A stretch of 64,000 bases of DNA, from assembly GCF_022539665.2 (NCBI RefSeq), contig NC_081336.1, forward strand, positions 3,162,001 through 3,226,000, written 5' to 3'. Both the position numbers and the translations under genes were made by a program. Under the pieces are notes generated by a model. It was not told the DNA's origin. It worked only from the letters and a program-made list of their open reading frames with translations, and ran no database searches. The stretch comes from Daphnia carinata (taxonomy: Eukaryota > Arthropoda > Branchiopoda > Diplostraca > Daphniidae). This document shows positions 16,724-25,650 of this stretch, in pieces (position 1 is the stretch's first letter; each line of letters opens with the position of its first letter).

Positions 16724-18243
16724 GATATCATGCATACACACACACAAAAGAGGCAAATCTCCCATATACATATATAAATATATCTAAAGCAAATTTATTT
16801 TGACATGCATTGTTATTATTAATTGGATGGTGACGCGCTGACGTTTTAAACCCACTTAGTTTGCATACCGACTGTTGTTCGGAGCTGGATCGTACATGTA
16901 TTTTGTGGCTCGTATAAGAAGATTCGCATTAGTATTCAGTCATTATTTTGAAAAAAAATACCGTTTCTTGTTCTGTTTTTATTTGTTTCTCAACTGAATA
17001 CAAACTATTTGACGTTGTTAAACGATGAGTGTCCCCTAATTTGTCTCGTGCTAAAAAAAAAAACAAAAAAAAAAATGAAATCAGTCGTCAAGTGGGAAAG
17101 AAAAAAGAGATCTAAATAATTCTTTTGACCTATTGGCTGTTTATACCAAAACTGTTCGATAGGAATTGGGAAGTCCTCAACAACATGCTGTGCTGACGAA
17201 TACAACCTGACTGACTGTCTGAGTATCAAATATCTTTTAGAGTCGGGATAACCGTCTAGCATACATATGATTGTATGCCAAAAGAAGGGTTCATTTGTTT
17301 TTCTGGACGCAATGAACTTTTGATTCATCGGTTCACTAGAATGTGATTGGGAAATCAGTGGGATGTGATGTGGTATACATCAAGATTAAAGATGAACTGC
17401 CTTTATGGACGTGAACTAGCGACATTTTCGTTGGACGTTCGTCCTTTGACCAAAGCCGATGTATACCGAAGACCACCCTGACACGTTACAGTTTTTTTGT
17501 AAATGAGATTGGTTCTTCGTGATATTTTACGCATTAGAAATGTTTTCTTTTAATATTACATTCTAGTAGTGTAGACTGCACAGTGTGTTGCCGAATTTTT
17601 CTAGAAAGATGCCTTCATCCGTCGTCTGCTATTTTGTTCTTTTCAGTGTACCGAGTGCAAAAACATGTCCGTCGTCGTCATAACTATTTCGAGCAAGCCA
17701 GACAGAGAAGGTCTCGACCGATTTCTCCCCGGGTCAGTTCTTTTTTGCAATTAATTTTTTTTGTAGTTGCGATTAGAATATGTTGTAGACAAAATCATGT
17801 AAAGAAGTAATCTCGCATGAAAGAAAATATTCCGACATTCCGGTCTTTGTGTCCTCTTCCCAGAACGGTGCGTAGTCGAGAAAACTTCATTCGCGGAGGT
17901 TATTCGCTACTGCGTTTGTTTCCAAGGTTAACGAGATTGTACAAGAGTATCCGGTGGGGGAAATTATTGAAGAGAAAATTTTGATGAAATTTAAGGGGAA
18001 AAAAAGCTTGCATCCCGTATCAAAGGACGTGATTATTAGGGCCATACTCGTTGAACTTGGTGAACCTGAACAACTACAGAATTTGATATCAAATAAATAG
18101 ATCTTAATTTCTATATTTTTTTTTCTGTAAAGCTGCCAGATATCAAGATGTTCGAAACATGAATAGTATAAGTTTCTAAAATTCAAAAAACAAAATTCTG
18201 TTTTCTGGGGTGTGAACTCTTGACCAAGATCACGACATTTGAT
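16724..18243. other. Intergenic, with one coding-looking stretch
   Basis: AT-rich with T tracts. At about 17879-18103 on the plus strand an open frame reads KVNEIVQEYPVGEIIEEKI and then SLHPVSKDVIIRAILVELGE before a TAG at 18101-18103. The composition looks protein-coding, but no start codon or in-phase upstream exon was found, so it may be a last exon or a relic. No other supported feature. Confidence 0.35.
17879..18103 (+). pseudogene. Possible terminal coding exon or relic, unrecognised
   Basis: Open from a TAG-flanked TCG at about 17876 to TAG at 18103. About 75 residues, rich in charged residues, in which Glu, Ile and Val alternate as in a folded helical protein. No ATG begins it; an acceptor TTCCCAG upstream at 17857-17863 gives a different phase. 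I do not recognise the family. Confidence 0.3.
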
Positions 18244-18653
18244 TTATTTGTTGACAGGAAATAGAGCGACTGAAGGCGGGGAAAATTTGTCAAGCTGACG
18301 ACCAATTACTTTAAACCGATCTTCCAGAAGCCTCGTGTACAGCTCCTGGATGTGCTCCAAATCGGTAAAATCCATTAGCTCTTTAGATGGATACTGCGTT
18401 CTTACTGAAATCCTTGCCCCTTCTAGTGAGATATCTAACGCTGTATAAGCCCTCCTGTAATATGTAACAATTAAGCCACCAGGGGACAAAGTTTTTGCAA
18501 ACAAAAATTCACGAAAAAAGGGCTGTGAGTAAACTTACGGTAACAAGGCCTTTTGACAAAAATCTCGTTCATGATTAATTGGCAAAAACTTCGGCTTTCC
18601 TAGAACGAAAGGATTTCCCGCCGTGTCTACATACGTCTTCGTAAAGACGTCTT
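18244..18653 (-). CDS. Unrecognised gene, last two exons
   Basis: Transcript order: exon 18539-18653 with a GTAAGT donor, intron with an ATTACAG acceptor, exon 18244-18454 ending TAA. The join reads AGNPFVLGKPKFLP, then QKALLPRAYTALDISLEG, and later DLEHIQELYTRLLEDRF, ending ALFPVNK. The reading is continuous across a canonical intron and has ordinary coding composition, so a real gene is likely. The 5' portion was not found; the acceptor at 18654-18655 suggests at least one more exon at higher coordinates. I do not recognise the family and assign no function. Confidence 0.55.
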
Positions 18654-18659
18654 CTGCTC

Positions 18660-19372
18660 AATGAATTGTGTCAAAACGGGTAACGTGAATACGTCGGAGT
18701 GACATCCGTCAGTGTACAAAAACAATGTCTACATCGAAATCCAGCCTCTCCTGGACGGTGTGTCACTCTTCAACCAATGGTAGGAAGCCAATTTCAAATA
18801 GAGTACTACTCGTGGAACAAGGATGTCCAAATTAACCACTCAAACCATTTCTGTCCACTTCTGGTTATTGTTTATAATAGTAGAAAGCTCATGTAATAAC
18901 CTAGTAATTTATGCTCTGCGTTTCCTTGTTCTTGTATAACATGGTTGCATTTGACGTACTGAACACGATCGCATCCTTGAAGGCAGTACACTACGGCGAA
19001 GCATTAAGTAGTACTAGTCAAGTAATTTCAGCAAGTACAGGATTCGGCTTTGAACAGTTAAAATCAATTTCTAAAATATCCAAAGCTTATGACGTCAATG
19101 GTTGATTGCGCCCTGAGTAATGCTAACGCACATCGATTTTTTCTAATCGGGTCATATAGTTGTCATTTAACTTGTATTGATGTGAATAAAGAGAGGGCTT
19201 TGTTTATAAGCAGGAAATTAGTAAAAAAATTTCGAAACCTTTGTATCTTTCTGGATCCATTCCGCATCGAGTCTCGCATTTTAGGTGCTCGTCGTTTCTC
19301 TTTTGCATTTCAGCGACGTCCTATAGTTGATTGTTGTCATTTGACGTCTTGGAAACGTTGGTGTATTGTAAA
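18660..19372. other. Flank between an unrecognised gene and the F-box gene
   Basis: May contain 5' exons of the minus-strand gene at 18.2-18.7 kb. A plus-strand open frame near 18941-19105 ends FEQLKSISKISKAYDVNG but has no supported splice context. Promoter of the F-box gene expected near 19300. Confidence 0.3.
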
Positions 19373-20414
19373 ATGAGTCAGATTGAAGATCGTCACATCA
19401 TTAGCGAGTATAATGGACTGTATTTTTGTGACACGTTTATTGCGAGAGAACTAGTAGTACTTATTCTTACGCAAGTGGATTATAAAGGAGTTATTGCCAA
19501 TTGTCGACTTGTTTGTAAACAGTGGAACTCCATAATTACAGACCAGTTGTTTTGGAAGCATAAAACTGTATCAGAAAAAAGAAAATGGCCTAGTCTCCCC
19601 CGTGATTGCAATTTTCCCGGGATCTTCTATGCTAGTATTTATATTTATGATGCTGTTGGTAGAAATTTAATTCAGAATCCTAATGGCAAATGTAGGTTTT
19701 CATTGTTTGTAATGTGATTGCAAATGTTGCTGTTTTAAAAAACTGTTACTAAAAGCCTGCTATATACCCAGATAGGTTACAACATTGGACAGTTCTTAGC
19801 AAAGCAGGAGATGGATTTGCATTCGAGCAGCCTCCTGTTGGCTCTGACGTTGTACCTTTGGAAGCTGAAAATGATTGCAAGCTAGTTGAAAATGCTTGTT
19901 TCGCAACATCATACCACTCTTGCTCTAAGGAACAAATAATTGATTTGTCAGTGTTGGGTTTCTCTCTAGATGTCTTTAAACAATGCAAACCAAAAATTTA
20001 CTTTAAAGACTGGTTAGTGTAATTCCAATATCTTGGGTTTATAGTCTTCTAAATTCTTTTGTTTACAGGTATGCTGGTCGCTTTGACTGTGGATGTGTTT
20101 ATGAATGCACATTCTCACTGCTAGATGAAGCTAAAAATGTGATAGATGATTTCCAATTTCGTACCAGTATCAACCAGTGGGAAGGTAGAAAATGGCACAA
20201 GGTCAGTACTCTTTTACACAGTTGCTTCTTCTATTACACTTGCTTGTGTTACAACTAACATTACCTTACTCTTCAGGTGGAACATTGCTTTAAAGAATAC
20301 CCGGAAAACGTACGCTATGTAAAATTTTATCATGGGGGAACAGATCGTAAATTCTGGGCCGGTCATTATGGAGTGAAAATGACTGGGGCCTCCGTCATCG
20401 TTAGCTTTATTTGA
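19373..20414 (+). CDS. F-box only protein with FBA domain (FBXO2/6/44-like)
   Basis: Four exons: 19373-19691, 19772-20012, 20069-20201, 20277-20414. They total 831 nt, or 276 residues. The N-terminal F-box (about residues 20-65) includes ELVVLILTQVD and CRLVCKQWNSIITDQLFWKH and would bind SKP1 in an SCF ubiquitin ligase. The C-terminal FBA domain shows its family landmarks: SYHSCSKEQIIDL, KDWYAGRFDCGCVYE, INQWEGRKWHKVEHCF, and HGGTDRKFWAGHYGVKMTGA. In vertebrate relatives FBA binds N-linked high-mannose glycans of misfolded glycoproteins. Here glycan binding is inferred from the family and not shown. The subfamily member cannot be told by eye. Confidence 0.93.
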
Positions 20415-20698
20415 TGGTGTACCCTGTCCCTGTATTATATAATTTCCGTATCTGAACCAAACATACAATTCACAGTTCCTTGTAATGAGCCAAGTATCCA
20501 CTGGTTGTGTACTGATTTTGTTGACAAATATGTACTGGATTTATCACTTTCAACACCAGTTACTGCCGTCGCGTTAAAAGTTTACTGCAAAAGGGAAACG
20601 TTAGTCAATTCGAATGATAAAAAACAAGAGAGATAGTTGCTGTTAGTCGGCCAATTGCTTTTCTTTCTAAATGCTAGCAGATGTATTCCTTAAGTGAG
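20415..20698. other. F-box gene 3' flank
   Basis: Nothing clear apart from short open stretches; it leads into the 123 bp direct repeat. Confidence 0.35.
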
Positions 20699-20821
20699 GA
20701 AAAAAGGGTCAATGTTAGGGTCTATCTTTACTGCCTTATTGGTAGTTATTTAATATTTAAACCCAATGACAACATTAGATTCTGTAGTATGAATTTTGTT
20801 ACCACACTCAACACCTTAAAA
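20699..20821. repeat. Direct repeat copy 1 (123 bp)
   Basis: Begins GAAAAAAGGGTCAATG and ends CACCTTAAA. Copy 2 at 22242-22364 is essentially identical by eye and in the same orientation. The two copies bracket the SURF6 relic about 1.5 kb apart. A further short match (AATCCCAGATGTA) follows both copies. Confidence 0.9.
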
Positions 20822-21074
20822 AAAGGGAAACAAGAACTAACTTGCCAAAATTTGAAGAAAATTGATCCAAAAAATCAAGTAATCCCAGATGTATAAAAAG
20901 TAACTCTTCTGAAGGTCTTTTCATTTCTAGTTCCTCTACATAGTTCAAGATCTGGTATTGGTGTGGACCACAATAGTTCTACCTTTTTACTTCCCCTGAA
21001 AGAACTGCAAGTTTGTCTTGTAAGCTCTATAATTCACAGGTTGTGCTATTTATATTGAATTAACATCTATTTTC

Positions 21075-21662
21075 AGAGTTGAACGTAACTTGAACAGAAA
21101 TTAAATAAATTGAAGGAGAAGAAACTAAAATGGAAAAATAAAAAGAGGACTCAAAATCTCACAAACCACTAAGCAGTCTGTGTGTGTGAAAACAGAAATT
21201 TCTGAGCCAAGAATAACAAGTACACTGCCAAAGCCAATTTTCAACAGTGAAGGCGGTTTTCAGCAAATTTGATTTGGAGAACTAATTACTCCATTACCCA
21301 TTCTGAAAAAGACCTCTTTATATCCAAAAGCAGCAATGATTAAAATTTAAAAAAACGTCAAAGAAAAAGTGAAAATCTTGGAAGGCAAAGGTGAAGTTGA
21401 GAAGGCAAGAAGCATTGAAGGGAAACAGGCATGGAGAGGTTCTCTGCAAAGAGCTGAAGGAGTTAAGGTAAAATTTCAATTTGACAAAAAAAATTTAAGA
21501 TCTTCAAAAATTTTTGCCTTTCTGTATTATAATAGGAAAAAACGATGTGAATTGCTTGCTAAGTCAATTAAAAAACGCTATAAAATCAAATCACAAAGTA
21601 AAAAGAAGTGGACGAATGCACCGAAGAACAGAAAAAGAGAAAAGCCAACATTAAGAAAAATT
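21075..21662 (+). pseudogene. SURF6: Degenerate SURF6-like gene copy
   Basis: Fragments of the SURF6 nucleolar/ribosome-biogenesis family occur in the right order but in different frames: LRERLNRKLNKLKEK-like residues near 21080-21120, then KPIFNSEGG and VFSKFDLE near 21230-21280, then GKGEVEKAR, QAWRGSLQRAEGVKVK near 21380-21470, then after what looks like a retained 67 nt intron (GTAAAATT to TAATAG, 21468-21534) LLAKSIKKRYK and SKKKWTNAP. Several stops (for example TGA after FSKF in one frame, TAA near 21346) and frame changes break it. Retained intron sequence means it is a duplicated and not a processed copy. The family call rests on remembered SURF6 motifs. Confidence 0.6.
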
Positions 21663-22241
21663 TAAAAAATAGAACCTAAACTAATGAAAAAAGGCCAATT
21701 TATCGTATTAATGACCGAAACTGACTCTTGGATGAGTTAACTCGTGTTCTGTGATGTGCAAAACATGTGATAGTTTTGTATGAAAATAAACTGGCATGGT
21801 TTCCATGTTCGATGAAAATTTGAAGTAAAAAAATTTCGATTCATTTAAAAAGGTTTAGTGACTTAGTCATTAACATCAACCACAGACACATCACATTAAT
21901 CACAGACTCATAAAAAAAGGTCTTTCATGGTGGAAAATACTTAAAATTGATTTTTTATTATTAGTAACTTTGTTAGCAACAAGACATAACATTATAATAT
22001 TAGTTCTATAAACATTATTTATCAAATGTTAATAATAATGAACTAGCCTACATATAAACATATACTAGTTTTCAACGCCCGCCAAAAGTCCCTCAACCCT
22101 ATTTCTATTGGCGTTCATGCATGTAGTTCTTTCCTTTGTCCGCGAGAGGCACTGTAACTAGAGTAAGCATTTGGCTTTTTCTGCGTCAGTAGGGATAGGG
22201 CTAAAAGCATAGTACACCACGAACCAGTGGTCTTTATCTAT
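21663..22241. other. AT-rich stretch
   Basis: No gene seen. Short direct repeats (CACAGACACATCACATTAATC followed by a near copy) occur near 21880-21910. Confidence 0.35.
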
Positions 22242-22364
22242 GAAAAAAGGGTCAATGTTAGGGTCTATCTTTACTGCCTTATTGGTAGTTATTTAATATT
22301 TAAACCCAATGACAACATTAGATTCTGTAGTATGAATTTTGTTACCACACTCAACACCTTAAAA
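22242..22364. repeat. Direct repeat copy 2 (123 bp)
   Basis: Same orientation as copy 1 at 20699-20821. Together they frame the SURF6 relic and the AT-rich stretch. Confidence 0.9.
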
Positions 22365-22557
22365 TAACTTGCTGGAAACCTATGTAATCCCAGATGTAGC
22401 ACCCGTTCCTCTACAGCTTGGTATGCCGTTTACCTTTTTTCCCTTATTTGCTTGTAGCTCTATCTTGCATTTGAATTAACAGCTTTAGAGTTTAGACGAA
22501 ATTTAAGTAATTTAATCTCATAGCAGTGGCGTGTGATAATAGTGAGATGGACGAAAT

Positions 22558-22674
22558 TATGGCAATCCGTTTTACGGTCCGATATCGCCATCTAACGGTC
22601 GATAGCAGTAAAACAGAAAGAAAGGCCGATATTTTTTTTTTTTTGAGGGGGGGGGGTTAAAACGGATTGCCATA
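22558..22674. mobile_element. Small MITE-like element with 17 bp perfect terminal inverted repeats
   Basis: TATGGCAATCCGTTTTA (22558-22574) and its exact reverse complement (22658-22674) bracket 83 nt that include GATAGCAGTAAAACAG, a T tract and a G tract. The right arm has only the one TIR next to the C-run (about 34995-35011) and lacks a complete outer TIR. Fragments of the same body recur near 35563-35590. Confidence 0.55.
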
Positions 22675-22965
22675 GATTGCATCAAACTTACCCATTCGGC
22701 AAGTCAAGTGTGCATATGTTTTTCTTTGATAATTATTTTATTTTGCTACTATGCTTGGTAAACTGCAATCCTGCCCAATATTTTTGCCTTTGCATTTTAG
22801 GTCTCCTCTTAGGTGATCTATACCTGATCCTGTGTTTTAAAGTGATCTGCTTTCACAGCTACATTTCTGTGTTCTTTTCTGTTGGTCTATGGTTCTGAAT
22901 TGAGGCAAGTATATCTATTATGCTATGTCACTAAGTACTATAGGGAAGGGAATAATTGAAGTTGA

Positions 22966-23550
22966 TTGAGGTCTATTCTGATTTTCCTGATATCCATCTC
23001 AACAGGTTTTTATTTGCTTTTCAACATCCATTTCATAGTGGTACATGTGGCTTTGATTAATATTACTATAAAGACTGCCGAAAATGGGTGTGGTACGGAA
23101 ACCCAGAAATGGCATAGGTTCAACATTAAACATGGATTAGGTACTTTTCGGTTTTTTGTCTATCGAAAAAGTATTTTTAATGCTATTATTTTGCATTCAC
23201 AGAATTTTAGCGGGGGATCAAGTCAAGTCTGGAAGTGTTACAGGATGGAAGAGTGAGCCTACAGTTGAAAAAACACAGAGTGCATTACCATTAAGGTATG
23301 AGGTAAAGTAATAGAGTATGCACATTGTCTAATGAGAAGTACCATCTTGTGTAAATGAATCTTGTATAACAGCAATCCCTTATAGTTCTGTCACAGCTAG
23401 AAGCCTCAAATAATTCTGCTTCTCTTGCTAAACAACAACTTGTCCTTTACATTCAGAGTGTTGGTGAAGCTGGGTACTTAAATGGCCCTAAAGATGTTTC
23501 ACTTTGCTGGCATTGCAGCGATGAACATCATACATGGACTCTTTAGGTAT
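22966..23550 (+). pseudogene. POLR3A: Degenerate RNA polymerase III largest subunit fragment (left arm)
   Basis: Three consecutive blocks match, in order, the region before and around the bridge helix of RPC1. VALINITIKTAENGC near 23047-23090 matches GLVDTAVKTAETGY. A block near 23200-23270 has F-GG and ME(G)..SEP like YGGDGLDP..MEGK.EP. QSVGEAG then MALKMFHFAGIAAMNI (23455-23535) matches [25 protein letters not shown]. A TTAA replaces the Thr-Gln codons, frames shift between blocks, and stops are present. Intron-like sequence with a GTATGA donor after 23546 remains. RPC1 fits better than RPB1 or RPA1 because of FHFAG followed by xAxMNI. It is not functional. Confidence 0.6.
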
Positions 23551-24516
23551 GAACAGAATTTTCTTGAAAAATTTTTGAATTTATGACGAAGCATTTCTCC
23601 TCCTTTTTGCCAACCATGTCTAATCTACAAAAAAAAATTTATCCAATAGGAAAGGATTTTCATATACTGGGAACATAACTATCAACTATGCAACATTCTA
23701 CAGGTGCTATTTTATCATTCAAGAGCCTTATACAATGATGTTCATTTGCAATTTGTATGGCCTTTCCCAAGCTTCTGCCAGAAGTTGAATCTATGAGTAA
23801 TGTAAGTCACATGAGCAACAATTGAGATGCTTAATGGTGTTTTTCTTTTCTCAGTATAGGTTAATAGTAACATTGGATCTGAAAAGATTCTTGGTTGGGG
23901 CGAGACACTGAATAAATTGTAATGATTGGACGGATGACATGACATTTCTATACATCATTCGGATTCCCGAGACGGTATTTTATATTTAAAAAATTGAAGT
24001 GCATATCTGGGCTCCCTTCCTTTCCGTAGCCCCGTTTCCCCTTGACTCGTAATAAGCCCGTAGGGGGTCATGCCCCTACTGTACGGTATATATAAAAATA
24101 ACATATACCGAGGTTTGGAGGGCTCTGGCCGGAAAGGGGACGTGGGGGTCCGCGTAGTCCGATGATGTGTTCACGGAGGGCGACGTGGCTACCCACAAAT
24201 CCGAACTAAAGGTTAATCGCTCCTGTAAAAATGTTCCAAATCTTCAGCTCTTCTTCCGGCTTCTCTTAGCCAATCACCGGGTAATCTCCCCGGTGGGTCA
24301 ACAAGGCAGTGTCTCCCCCTGCCTGGGTTGACGGCAACTTTTGAAAGGGCTATTGTGCCTTTTTAAAGTTGCAAAAATAATTCTAATGTGCAGAGAATTG
24401 TCAATAAAATTTTTTTTATAAAATATTTTTTCCAAAAATTGTTTCTTTCATTGTTTGTTTTCGCTGTGTTGACACATTACGTTTATCAACTTTTTTTTTA
24501 TTTCCGCTACAAATTA

Positions 24517-24592
24517 ACTGATCTGGGGATCGAACCATAGACTTCTTGCGTCGCAGTCCAGCATACTACTGTTATGCCATGGCTGCTCTTAT
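24517..24592 (-). mobile_element. tRNA-derived SINE-like sequence
   Basis: On the minus strand an A-box-like TGGCATAACAGTAGTATGC (24561-24579) and a B box GGTTCGATCCC (24526-24536) stand at tRNA spacing. Acceptor and T stems pair poorly, so it is a tRNA-derived element and not a working tRNA. It sits immediately inside the left inverted-repeat arm. Confidence 0.5.
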
Positions 24593-24679
24593 TAATATTG
24601 CTTAGGCTTGTGATACATATATAGATATTCAATTCACATTAGCTTATTATTGAATGCACATTAGTTGTTCATAAGTTCA

Positions 24680-24745
24680 TTGTTGGAATAATGGTAAAGC
24701 GTGTGGTTGTCATGCTAGAATACTAGGGTTCGATCCCCATATCAG
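24680..24745 (+). mobile_element. Second tRNA-derived sequence
   Basis: A-box-like TAATGGTAAAGCG and B box GGTTCGATCCC (24727-24737), in the opposite orientation to the element at 24517. Stems are imperfect. Confidence 0.45.
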
Positions 24746-24895
24746 CTAATGAATAGCTAAATAATAAATACAAAAAGTAAATAGTATAAAATCTTTTTAT
24801 TGTCCCTCCTTCCACCCACATATCCACCACTTTTATATACATTTCAAAATACAGCACACAACATACAATACATACACAAATACACTTAAAACTAA

Positions 24896-25203
24896 CCCGT
24901 TGGCTGCCACGCCACCTATCTACAATAGCTACTGTCGCTATCAAAGGGATAGCGACCAAGGGGGCCGCGTGGGCCGGGCTGAGACGGCGATGAGACCTTT
25001 ACGGAAATGCACATCCCAGGTCTACATCGCCGTCTCGATCAAGGGATTCCCTGTGGTGCATTGCCTTTGGGGCCATTCGGCCAATCTTGGGCAGTGGCGC
25101 TGCTCCAACCCATGGCAGATAGACCATGGAGCAGAACAGCGCGGCCCGTCCCTGTCAAGCTATAAAAAAAGGGGATCAAAGCGGGAGGGTGGCAGCCAAC
25201 GGG
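24896..25203. mobile_element. piggyBac-type MITE, 308 bp
   Basis: Terminal inverted repeats CCCGTTGGCTGCCAC (24896-24910) and GTGGCAGCCAACGGG (25189-25203) are perfect over 15 bp. TTAA follows the right end (25204-25207) and CTAA precedes the left end (24892-24895), one base off TTAA. CCC...GGG termini with TTAA target sites are the piggyBac superfamily signature. The interior is GC-rich with its own palindromes (for example GAGACGGCGATG near 24983 and CATCGCCGTCTC near 25025) and has no transposase, so it is non-autonomous. In Daphnia the piggyBac family Pokey has such derivatives; relation to Pokey is inference. Confidence 0.75.
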
Positions 25204-25254
25204 TTAATTTGCAAGACATAATACAACATAAAACAAAACACAACCATACCACGA

Positions 25255-25650
25255 AGACGAGGCGACCACGAGGTGACGAAGGGGCGATAGGGGAGGCGAA
25301 GACGGCGTGGCCACGAAGCGAAGACGGGGCGATGGGCGAGGTGGAGACGGGACGACGGGCGAGGCGAAGAAGGGGCGACGGGCGAGGTGAAGACGGCGCG
25401 ACCACGAGGCGAAGAAGGGCGACGAGCGAGGTGAAGACGGCGCGACCACGAGGCGAAGAAGGGGCGACGGGCGAGGTGAAGACAGGGCGACTGGCGAGGC
25501 GAAGTTGGGACGACGGGCGATGCGAAGACGGGATGACGGGCGAGGTGACGACGGGCGTGGCGAAGACGGGATGACGGGCGAGGTGACGACGGGCGTGGCG
25601 AAGACGGGATGACGGGCGAGGTGACGACGGGCGTGGCGAAGACGAAGTAG
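25255..25650. repeat. GC-rich minisatellite
   Basis: Imperfect tandem array built on GACGGGCGAGGTGAAGACGG-like units of about 20-38 bp. The last part has three perfect 38 bp units starting at 25524, 25562 and 25600. It directly follows the piggyBac MITE. Long open frames on both strands across it arise from the repeat and carry no domain. Confidence 0.9.

Larger units (their letters stand above)
22556..24503 (+). repeat. Left arm of a 1.9 kb inverted repeat
   Basis: The same sequence appears reverse-complemented at 33161-35100, with only scattered differences seen by eye. Outer end starts ATTATGGCAATC; inner end is GTTTATCAAC plus a T tract and ATT. The arm carries broken RNA polymerase III large-subunit exons, a G-run, and near its inner end a GC-richer block (about 24000-24340) that includes AATAACATATACCGAGG and CTCCCCGGTGGGTCAACAAG. 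The spacer between arms is about 8.66 kb. Confidence 0.93.

Noticed and set aside
20681-20896. 71-codon open frame over the direct repeat
   Set aside because: The second copy of the repeat is interrupted after the shared part, and the sequence has no domain; treated as repeat DNA.
22966-23256. 96-residue open frame in each arm as a real membrane protein
   Set aside because: It has no ATG, its hydrophobic look comes from out-of-frame reading of POLR3A exons and introns, and it is the same in both arms.
24517-24592. Working tRNA gene
   Set aside because: A and B boxes are present but acceptor and T stems do not pair well, and a similar degenerate copy lies nearby.
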